Assembly (NCBI GenBank): GCA_028695945.1
Contig: JAQVIB010000010.1
Coordinates: 1-18,169 of the forward strand
DNA length: 18,169 nt
Source of the DNA: Lachnospiraceae bacterium
GTDB taxonomy: Bacteria > Bacillota > Clostridia > Lachnospirales > Anaerotignaceae
Direction: 5' to 3'
Part shown: positions 12,459-18,169 of the stretch, one piece after another
How positions within the stretch are numbered: the first letter of the stretch is position 1
Layout: each line of letters begins with the position of its first letter
Program-made: the position numbers and the translations under genes
Notes under the pieces: generated by a model
Told to the model about the DNA's origin: nothing
Databases searched by the model: none
What the model saw: the letters and a program-made list of their open reading frames with translations, nothing else

Positions 12459-13289
12459 TCACACTGCCACAGGTATTTTTCCAAGGCTTTCACCATGATT
12501 ATAATTTAATATTTCAAAATCTTCAACTTTGAAATCATAGAAATTTGTAATATCCTTATTCATCTTAAATATTGGTGCAGGCAATGGTTCTCTAGCTATT
12601 AGCTTTTTAACCATTTCTATATGCCTGTCGTAAATATGCATATCACTTATAACATGCACCAACTCGCCTACTTGCAAATTGCTTACCTGTGCCAGCATGT
12701 GCACCAAAACAGAATACTGCACTACATTCCAGTTGTTTGCCATAAGGGTATCTTGGCTTCTTTGGTTAAGTATTGCATTAAGGCGTCCGTCCACAACATT
12801 AAATGTCATGCTGTAGGCACATGGATATAAATTCATCTCATGCAAATCGCTGAAGGTATAGATATTAGTCATAATACGACGGCTGTAGGGATTGTTTTTA
12901 AGGTCAAAAATCACTCTGTCTACTTGGTCAAACTCTCCCTCTTTGTACTTATGCTTAACACCAAGCTGATAGCCATAAGCCTTGCCAATAGTACCATCCT
13001 CGCCTACCCATTCGTCCCAAATATGGCTGTTAAGCTCTGATACTTTATTGCTTTTTTTCTGCCAAATCCAAAGGATTTCATCTATGGCAGCTTTCCAATT
13101 TGTGTATCTAAGGGTTGTAATTGGAAATTCCTTGGAAAGGTCGTATCTGTTTACAACTCCAAATTTTTTGATGGTGTAGGCAAATGTTCCATCTTCCCAC
13201 TTTGGTCTGATTTTTTCATTTTCCGTCGAAAATCCGTTTTCAATTATATCCGTACAGTTTTCTATAAATACCTTATCAGCTATACTCAT
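12459..13289 (-). CDS. thyA: Thymidylate synthase ThyA (phi3T/B. subtilis ThyA subtype)
   Basis: A 276-residue enzyme that methylates dUMP to dTMP with methylene-tetrahydrofolate. The nucleophile Cys157 lies in L-Y-P-C-A-Y-S, and the phosphate-binding pair Arg137-Arg138 (S-R-R-I-M), R-S-Q-D (177-180), Asn188 (W-N-V-V-Q-Y) and H-I-Y-D-R-H (218-223) are present. The usual P-C-H after the nucleophile is P-C-A here. Together with W-I-W-Q-K-K-S-N, H-I-W-D-E-W and E-D-G-T-I-G-K-A-Y-G-Y-Q-L-G, this places it with the ThyA of phage phi3T and B. subtilis rather than the E. coli type. GGAGG lies 11 bases before the ATG and overlaps the recR stop region. Paired with dihydrofolate reductase downstream. 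Confidence 0.95.
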   Translation of the reverse strand: MSIADKVFIENCTDIIENGFSTENEKIRPKWEDGTFAYTIKKFGVVNRYDLSKEFPITTLRYTNWKAAIDEILWIWQKKSNKVSELNSHIWDEWVGEDGTIGKAYGYQLGVKHKYKEGEFDQVDRVIFDLKNNPYSRRIMTNIYTFSDLHEMNLYPCAYSMTFNVVDGRLNAILNQRSQDTLMANNWNVVQYSVLVHMLAQVSNLQVGELVHVISDMHIYDRHIEMVKKLIAREPLPAPIFKMNKDITNFYDFKVEDFEILNYNHGESLGKIPVAV

Positions 13290-13304
13290 AATCTTTTGTA
13301 CCTC

Positions 13305-13904
13305 CTACATTTCTCTTCGTCCTTCTAAGGCTCTTGAAAGGGTAACCTCGTCAATATATTCCAAATCTCCGCCAACAGGCACGCCATTTGCAATACGGGT
13401 CACCTTAACACCCAATGGCTTTACAAGCCTGCTGATGTACATTGCTGTTGCCTCTCCTTCAACATTGGGGTTTGTTGCCAAAATAAGCTCGTCCACTTCA
13501 TTTTCACCAATGCGTGCAAGAAGTTCTTTTAACTTTATATCCTGAGGGCCTATTCCAAGCATTGGGCTTATTGCACCATGCAGAACATGGTATACTCCGT
13601 GAAACTCTCTTGTTTTTTCATATGCCGCCATATCTCTTGGATCTTCCACAACCATAATAACCCTATTATCTCTGCTAGAGTTACTGCAAACAGGGCATGG
13701 ATCCTCATCTGTAAGGTTTTGGCATACAGAACAGTATTTTACATTTTCTTTTGCTTCCTTAATGGCCGCAGAAAGGCTTTCAACTCTTTCAATTGGCATA
13801 TTTATAATATGAAACGCCAACCTTTGGGCACTTTTACCGCCTATACCAGGCAAAGAACTAAGTTCTTCAATTAAACGTGTTATAGGATTGCCATAATAAT
13901 TCAT
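13305..13904 (-). CDS. recR: Recombination mediator protein RecR
   Basis: A 199-residue DNA-repair protein that, with RecO, loads RecA onto gapped DNA. Features in order: a helix-hairpin-helix near the N-terminus (S-L-P-G-I-G-G-K-S-A-Q-R-L), a four-cysteine zinc site (Cys58, Cys61, Cys70, Cys73), a Toprim domain beginning V-M-V-V-E-D-P-R-D and containing H-G-A-I-S-P-M-L-G-I-G-P, and the C-terminal Walker B-like G-V-P-V-G-G-D-L-E-Y-I-D-E-V-T-L. Length is normal for the family. AAGGAG lies seven bases before the ATG. It comes after dnaX-ebfC as in B. subtilis (dnaX-yaaK-recR), but a weak hairpin lies between ebfC and recR. Confidence 0.97.
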   Translation of the reverse strand: MNYYGNPITRLIEELSSLPGIGGKSAQRLAFHIINMPIERVESLSAAIKEAKENVKYCSVCQNLTDEDPCPVCSNSSRDNRVIMVVEDPRDMAAYEKTREFHGVYHVLHGAISPMLGIGPQDIKLKELLARIGENEVDELILATNPNVEGEATAMYISRLVKPLGVKVTRIANGVPVGGDLEYIDEVTLSRALEGRREM

Positions 13905-13939
13905 TTACATTCTCCTTAAAAAGAGCAGTATAGCAAACA

Positions 13940-13958
13940 CCCCTACCATAGGCAGGGG
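13940..13958 (-). other. Intergenic hairpin between ebfC and recR
   Basis: On the minus strand CCCCTGCC pairs with GGTAGGGG (one G-T) around TAT. The following bases TGTTTGC are not a proper T run, so it is at best a weak attenuator or an RNA-stability hairpin. Confidence 0.45.
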
Positions 13959-13973
13959 ATTTATTGCGTTTTT

Positions 13974-14318
13974 TTAGAATAAGCCGTTGCCCATTCCTCC
14001 TGTAATTTTGCCTAAAGTACTGTTTGCCATTTCTTCAGCCTGACGAACAGCCGCGTTTACTTCTGAAAGAATTAAATCCTCAAGCATTTCAACATCATCG
14101 GAATCCACAACTTCTGGATCTATTTTAATTGACTGAATTTCTTTTTTCCCAGTAATAACAATTTTTACTGCTCCGCCGCCTGATGTAGTTTCGATGGTTT
14201 TTTCTGCTAAAGAAGCCTGTGCTTCCTCCATTTGTTTTTGCATTTTCTGTGCCTGTTTCATTAAATTATTCATGTTCATTCCGCCCATACCAGGCATTCC
14301 ACCAAATCCTTTTGCCAT
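13974..14318 (-). CDS. ebfC: YbaB/EbfC family nucleoid-associated protein
   Basis: A 114-residue small DNA-binding protein that forms tweezer-like dimers on DNA. A Met/Gly-rich N-terminus (G-G-M-P-G-M-G-G-M-N-M-N-N) leads into a long helix L-M-K-Q-A-Q-K-M-Q-K-Q-M, then a beta part T-S-G-G-G-A-V-K-I-V-I-T-G-K-K-E-I-Q-S-I-K-I-D-P-E-V-V and D-D-V-E-M-L-E-D-L-I, all typical of the family. GGAGG lies eight bases before the ATG. It lies 60 bases after dnaX, matching the conserved dnaX-ebfC-recR order, which suggests a role in replication or repair, although its precise function is not settled in the family. Confidence 0.95.
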   Translation of the reverse strand: MAKGFGGMPGMGGMNMNNLMKQAQKMQKQMEEAQASLAEKTIETTSGGGAVKIVITGKKEIQSIKIDPEVVDSDDVEMLEDLILSEVNAAVRQAEEMANSTLGKITGGMGNGLF

Positions 14319-14378
14319 TTTCTATTCCTCCATTATAATTTATTTTTTTCTAAACTATCAAATGTTCCAACCTGCGTT

Positions 14379-15959
14379 TTATTCAAAATCTGCCTCTGGA
14401 AAATATCCACCCATAAGGCTTTTAAACTCTGGGTCGCTTTCCTCTTGACTTTCGCCATAGGTAACTCGTTCCCACGCTTCAAATTCAGCCTTTACAATGG
14501 TTTTTATATCAAATTCCTTTTTAAGCCTTGTATCAAACGCCTCTTTAATACTTGTAATTTTATCCTTTAAAAGTCCTTCAACTGCTAAGTTATCGCAAAC
14601 TATTGTTAACCTTCCGTCCTCCATGTATCCAGGCTTTGTTGCCGACATAAGTCCCTGCAAAATAGGGTCAAAATCTGAAATTAGGTCTTTCCAAATATCT
14701 ATTGCCTCTGTTACATCCTCTGGAAGTGCCTTTGGACGTTGTTTCTTCGGTGGCACTTTTTTAACTTCTGCCTGAGGAGATGAACTAACATTTTGCACCA
14801 CAACGCCATTTTTCACCTGACGCTCTAAGCCTGCAAGCCTAGCAATTACTGCATCAAAATCAGTTTTGTCTGATGGAGAGCAAAGTTTAATAACCTCCAC
14901 CTCCAGTAAAATACGCTGATTATTTGCATATTTCATTTCTCCAATAAGTCGGGAAAATGTTTTAATAAGAAATATCAGTTCCTCGGCAGACATAGCCTTC
15001 GCCTGTGCCGTAAGACGGTCAATATTTTCCTCAGCCATATCTAATATTTCATCTGCTTCTTTAACAGTAAGTGTTATAAGCAGATTTCGTAAATGTGCCG
15101 TAAGCTCGTTTACAAACTGCCCAATGTCACGACCGTCATTTATCATATCATCTATAATATCCATGCATTTTGCCGCATTTTTATTGTTCAGTGCCTCAGT
15201 CATTTCAAAAAACACCGATGTATCTACTGCCCCTGCAATATCCAAAACCTTTTCAAGGGTTATTTCTTCACCATAGTAAAACGCCATGCACTGGTCTAAT
15301 ATACTAAGACTGTCTCGCATAGAACCATCAGCAAGGTTTGCAATATAATGCAGTGCCTTGTCAGTTACATTACCACCGTCTTTTTCAATATACCCTTTAA
15401 GTGTAGACACAATTTCACCTGTAGAAATCCGCTTAAAATCAAATCTCTGGCAACGTGAATGGATAGTTGCGGGTACTTTTTGAGGGTCGGTAGTAGCAAG
15501 TATAAATATAACATGCTCTGGCGGCTCTTCAAGGGTTTTTAAAAGTGCATTAAATGCCCCTGTAGAAAGCATATGCACCTCGTCTATTATATAAACCTTA
15601 AAACGTCCTTCAGTAGGCGGATATTTTACTTCCTCACGAATTTCTCTTATATTATCAACACCATTATTAGATTCGGCATCAATTTCAATTACATTAACAC
15701 TTCGTCCTTCTGCCATTGATGTGCAAAGTTCACACTCACCGCAAGGTTCTCCATCCTGCGGATTAAGGCAGTTAATTGCCTTTGCAAATATTTTTGCTGT
15801 AGAAGTTTTTCCCGTACCCCTTGTTCCGCAAAAAAGATAGGCATGAGAAACCCTGCCTGTTATCATTTGGTTTTTAAGGGTACGTACAATATGGTCTTGC
15901 CCAGCTACGCCTTTAAAGGTGTCTGGTCGGAATTTTCTATATAAAGCTGTATATGCCAA
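14379..15959 (-). CDS. dnaX: DNA polymerase III subunits gamma/tau DnaX
   Basis: A 526-residue AAA+ clamp-loader subunit that helps load the sliding clamp and links the replicative polymerases. It opens A-L-Y-R-K-F-R-P, followed by Walker A G-T-R-G-T-G-K-T (45-52), a zinc module (Cys64, Cys73, Cys76, Cys79), Walker B with D-E-V-H (126-129), L-L-K-T-L-E-E-P-P and sensor H-S-R-C-Q-R-F. Domain III and a linker rich in lysine and proline follow, then a tau-like C-terminal domain. It is somewhat shorter than the B. subtilis protein (about 563). The A-rich stretch in the linker (V-K-K-V) is not in the phase of the A-AAA-AAG frameshift heptamer, so I see no site for a separate gamma form. The start is TTG, nine bases after AAAGGAGG. 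Confidence 0.97.
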   Translation of the reverse strand: MAYTALYRKFRPDTFKGVAGQDHIVRTLKNQMITGRVSHAYLFCGTRGTGKTSTAKIFAKAINCLNPQDGEPCGECELCTSMAEGRSVNVIEIDAESNNGVDNIREIREEVKYPPTEGRFKVYIIDEVHMLSTGAFNALLKTLEEPPEHVIFILATTDPQKVPATIHSRCQRFDFKRISTGEIVSTLKGYIEKDGGNVTDKALHYIANLADGSMRDSLSILDQCMAFYYGEEITLEKVLDIAGAVDTSVFFEMTEALNNKNAAKCMDIIDDMINDGRDIGQFVNELTAHLRNLLITLTVKEADEILDMAEENIDRLTAQAKAMSAEELIFLIKTFSRLIGEMKYANNQRILLEVEVIKLCSPSDKTDFDAVIARLAGLERQVKNGVVVQNVSSSPQAEVKKVPPKKQRPKALPEDVTEAIDIWKDLISDFDPILQGLMSATKPGYMEDGRLTIVCDNLAVEGLLKDKITSIKEAFDTRLKKEFDIKTIVKAEFEAWERVTYGESQEESDPEFKSLMGGYFPEADFE

Positions 15960-16019
15960 GACTCTAAACCTCCTTTAAAACTTATTGTGATTTTTACTCT
16001 TGTTCTACAAAAAAAATAA

Positions 16020-16045
16020 GCACACAGATTATAATTCCTGTGTGC
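16020..16045 (-). terminator. Terminator of the SRP RNA gene
   Basis: On the minus strand GCACACAG and CTGTGTGC form a perfect eight-pair stem around an A/T-rich loop, followed by TTATTTTTTTT. It lies about 25 bases past the mature SRP RNA 3' end and about 60 before dnaX. Confidence 0.92.
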
Positions 16046-16069
16046 TGCGGATTCAACGCAAAATATATG

Positions 16070-16341
16070 AATCCGTGCGCCTACTTTTGACTCTTCTTTC
16101 CTAAGCGTTACCTTTGTCCTTAGCTCGGACTAAGCTACCTTGCGGCACACAGAAGTGGTTATTTAGTGCTGCTTCCTTCCGGACCTGACACGATTCATAA
16201 GTTCCTGTTGCACAAGACTCAATCGTCAACACTCTCTTCAAAGGGCAGACCTTAAAAAATTAGAGCCTAGAGCAGGCGTCACCCCCATTATAGCGGATTT
16301 AAGGGTACAGGGAGCCGCTAATTCCCCGGCTAGCACGGAAA
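16070..16341 (-). ncRNA. ffs: Signal recognition particle RNA, long Bacillus type (scRNA/6S)
   Basis: The RNA core of the signal recognition particle, which with Ffh targets nascent membrane and secreted proteins. The universal apical motif of helix 8, GTCAGGTCCGGAAGGAAGCA on the minus strand, lies at about 16170-16189. The 5' part (GCTAGCCGGGGAATTAGCGG, then CCCTGTACC) matches the Alu domain of the B. subtilis scRNA, so this is the roughly 270-base form, not the 4.5S form. CCGTGC near the 5' end (16333-16338) pairs with GCACGG at the 3' end (16073-16078) to close the molecule; exact ends are approximate. It has its own promoter and terminator and lies between tadA and dnaX as in B. subtilis. 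Confidence 0.95.
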
Positions 16342-16369
16342 TTTTATGACATATTGATATTGCCTAATA

Positions 16370-16398
16370 ATTATAACCGCTTTCTTCAATTATGTCAA
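16370..16398 (-). promoter_or_regulatory. Promoter of the SRP RNA gene
   Basis: On the minus strand TTGACA (16393-16398), 17 bases and TATAAT (16370-16375) form a perfect consensus promoter. Transcription should begin about 20-25 bases before the mature 5' end, implying a trimmed 5' leader. The stretch between this promoter and the tadA stop holds nothing else I can name. Confidence 0.9.
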
Positions 16399-16445
16399 CA
16401 CACTAATTCGCAACAAATTTTCTTCTACTTCAAATATTTATACAA

Positions 16446-16895
16446 TTATTTTCTAAACCGTTTGAAAAAATCCTTCATTAGTCCACTGCATTCATCAAAA
16501 AGAACACCTTCTATAACTTCTGCCCTGTGGTTTAGGCGTGGCTCTTGCAACACATTTAAAACTGAGCCTGCACACCCTGCTTTTTTGTTTGCCGCACCAA
16601 AAACAACCATAGGTATTCTTGCTTGAACAATTGCACCTGCACACATTGGGCAAGGCTCAACCGTTACATACATTGTGCAGTTCTCAATACGCCAATCGCC
16701 CATAAACTTTGCCGCTTGATTTATGGCTATTATTTCAGCATGACAAAGCGGATTATGGTCTGTATTACGTCTGTTATACCCGCGTCCAATAATTTCCCCT
16801 TCATGCACAATAACAGCACCAATTGGAACTTCGTCTATGGCAAAGGCTTTCTTTGCTTCTTTAATTGCTTCCATCATATATTTCTCGTGTTCCAT
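16446..16895 (-). CDS. tadA: tRNA adenosine(34) deaminase TadA
   Basis: A 149-residue zinc enzyme that converts adenosine 34 of tRNA-Arg(ACG) to inosine, allowing one tRNA to read three arginine codons. The zinc and catalytic residues are H-A-E (His52, Glu54) and P-C-P-M-C (Cys82, Cys85). V-P-I-G-A-V-I-V (23-30) and the C-terminal F-F-K-R-F-R-K, typical of TadA, separate it from cytidine and guanine deaminases. GAGGT lies about four bases before the ATG, and the upstream gene's stop is ten bases away, so the two are likely co-transcribed. The following SRP RNA and dnaX are the conserved Bacillus neighbours. Confidence 0.95.
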   Translation of the reverse strand: MEHEKYMMEAIKEAKKAFAIDEVPIGAVIVHEGEIIGRGYNRRNTDHNPLCHAEIIAINQAAKFMGDWRIENCTMYVTVEPCPMCAGAIVQARIPMVVFGAANKKAGCAGSVLNVLQEPRLNHRAEVIEGVLFDECSGLMKDFFKRFRK

Positions 16896-16905
16896 TTTTA
16901 CCTCA

Positions 16906-18169
16906 CTATTGCTCTACAATATACACTTTTTTTGTATATTTTTCTTCGCCCTGACTTTTAATATAATCTGCAAAACCATCGTTATTAAAATCACTTACAT
17001 AAAATCTATCACTGTAACTAATGTCATCATTTTTTGCAACAAGACCATTTAGAGATATGGTATACCTTATGGCTGTACCTGTGTTATCGCAAATATAAAT
17101 TTCCTTTGCTCCATCATTATTTGTATCTCCTGCATAAATGTAGCCATAAAAGCTTTCAACCGATATGTTTGTACGCCAAATGCAATTAAGGCTAATGCCG
17201 TTTTTGCGATACATATACAAATCTCTTCCATCCGTAAGCAAATACTCTTTAACTCCGTCACCATCTAAATCGTCGCATAAAAAAGCTGTAGCTTGAACAT
17301 TTATATAGTAGCTAGTTTCACTCTTCCATGCACCATCCTCATATGCAAACGCTTCCATACTTTTGTCATTTATCAGCAATAACTTTCCTTCGTCCCATGC
17401 TACACAAGAGTATGAACTATTGGTAAGTACCATTTCTTCACCAGTCAAACTGTAGTATTCATTAAGAAAAACCAGCTTTTCGGACATAAGACGTCCATCG
17501 TCACACTCCTCACCACTACCGGTTGGGAAACCTAAAAGCACTGCAATTTTGTTTCCGTCATAAAATGTTGCAGACATTGCTTTTATTCCCTTTCCACCCC
17601 AGTAGCCAACATCCTTAACAAGGGAAAATTTATTATTTTTAAATCTGTAAACCAATAAATCTCCATCCACTATGTTTAAATATTGCTTAGTCCCTGTACT
17701 ATCTATTGTTTCCGACATAAATCCATCTGGAATATTTGCTGAATTAATAATTTTATATTCCATTGATGGTTTATCTGTTTCGTACTTAGAAAATTGTGTA
17801 CCAGCTGCAAAAACATTGCGGGTTTTAAATGCATAGGCACTTTCTGTACTCTCAACACCCACATAATACATACCCACAATTGAATTTTTAACAAAATAAA
17901 AGTATGCTGTTCCAGCTTTTTTATTATTAAAATGCGTCAAATCTACCGTGTAAACTACTGCACCACGACCACTATATTTTCCCAAATCGTAACCGTTCTC
18001 TTTGCTTGCTTCAAATATCGCTTTTGTACTGTCTTCAACTACAGGTACTGTACTTTGAAAATAGGACATACTTTGCTGATCATAATACCAGTAGAAACTT
18101 TTTAGTTCTTCATCTATTAAGGTTTTATATTTGTCCTGTTGCGTCTGGTTTAATGTAAACCTTTTTTCC
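16906..18169 (-). CDS. Unrecognised protein with calcium-loop-like (FG-GAP/EF-hand-like) repeats, C-terminal part
   Basis: The reading frame is open to the window edge, and the first ATG inside (18067-18069) has no ribosome binding site, so the true start lies outside; 420 residues are visible. I do not recognise a family. The C-terminal half repeats an aspartate-rich loop with a following beta strand: D-L-D-G-D-G-V-K-E-Y-L-L, D-T-N-N-D-G-A-K-E-I-Y-I and D-F-N-N-D-G-F-A-D-Y-I (about residues 267, 315 and 360 counted from that ATG). Such D-x-D/N-x-D-G loops bind calcium in FG-GAP/VCBS beta-propellers and in dockerins and are typical of exported proteins; the cut start prevents a check for a signal peptide or lipobox. 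The visible part has no membrane helix. It may be a cell-surface or spore-related lipoprotein, but that is a guess. It ends ten bases before tadA. Confidence 0.85.
   Translation of the reverse strand, partial: EKRFTLNQTQQDKYKTLIDEELKSFYWYYDQQSMSYFQSTVPVVEDSTKAIFEASKENGYDLGKYSGRGAVVYTVDLTHFNNKKAGTAYFYFVKNSIVGMYYVGVESTESAYAFKTRNVFAAGTQFSKYETDKPSMEYKIINSANIPDGFMSETIDSTGTKQYLNIVDGDLLVYRFKNNKFSLVKDVGYWGGKGIKAMSATFYDGNKIAVLLGFPTGSGEECDDGRLMSEKLVFLNEYYSLTGEEMVLTNSSYSCVAWDEGKLLLINDKSMEAFAYEDGAWKSETSYYINVQATAFLCDDLDGDGVKEYLLTDGRDLYMYRKNGISLNCIWRTNISVESFYGYIYAGDTNNDGAKEIYICDNTGTAIRYTISLNGLVAKNDDISYSDRFYVSDFNNDGFADYIKSQGEEKYTKKVYIVEQ

Noticed and set aside
14700..14800. A-rich stretch in dnaX as a possible frameshift site for a gamma form
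   Set aside because: The six A bases are in the phase GTT-AAA-AAA-GTG, not that of the A-AAA-AAG heptamer, and no stem-loop follows, so programmed slippage is not supported.

Overview
The window is a compact, AT-rich stretch of chromosome that looks like an anaerobic, spore-forming member of the Clostridia, perhaps close to the Lachnospirales. The evidence is the sporulation genes yabP and yabQ, strong AGGAGG ribosome binding sites, a long Bacillus-type SRP RNA with an Alu domain, tRNA genes without encoded CCA, and a two-gene SufC-SufB iron-sulfur system. The species cannot be named from the sequence. Every supported gene lies on the minus strand, so the order of transcription runs from high to low coordinates. 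I see no phage, insertion sequence or CRISPR array.

Region 18169-11615 (information processing and folate). It begins with the C-terminal part of an unrecognised protein carrying three calcium-loop-like repeats. Then follow tadA, the SRP RNA gene, dnaX, ebfC (yaaK) and recR, the order I know from Bacillus subtilis. After these come a phi3T/B. subtilis-type thyA, dihydrofolate reductase and a small thiamine-binding-family protein. The SRP RNA has its own consensus promoter and terminator.

Region 11614-8430 (copper). About 230 bases rich in short hairpins and a terminator separate the folate genes from a copper-resistance operon, copA-csoR. It has a TTGACA-N17-TATAAT promoter and a clear CsoR-type operator at the expected start of transcription. 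CopA carries a CopZ-like domain fused to its C-terminus. A strong ribosome binding site inside the gene stands in front of an in-frame ATG that would release that domain as a free 69-residue copper chaperone.

Region 8429-5510 (mazG-hup-rqcP-yabP-yabQ-divIC, then tRNA-Met, tRNA-Glu and tRNA-Val). This is close to the B. subtilis yabN-yabO-yabP-yabQ-divIC locus with an HU gene inserted. It mixes nucleotide clean-up, nucleoid structure, ribosome quality control, spore coat/cortex formation and division. Terminators follow hup and rqcP, so yabP probably starts a separate, sporulation-timed unit.

Region 5509-1. An ECF transporter S component and a D-2-hydroxyacid dehydrogenase form one small operon. 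Next is sufC-sufB-nfeD-SPFH, read from a consensus promoter and ended by a hairpin terminator; it couples a minimal Fe-S assembly pair to a stomatin/NfeD membrane pair. Last is the start of glmM (cell-wall precursor synthesis), cut by the window edge just before its catalytic serine loop.
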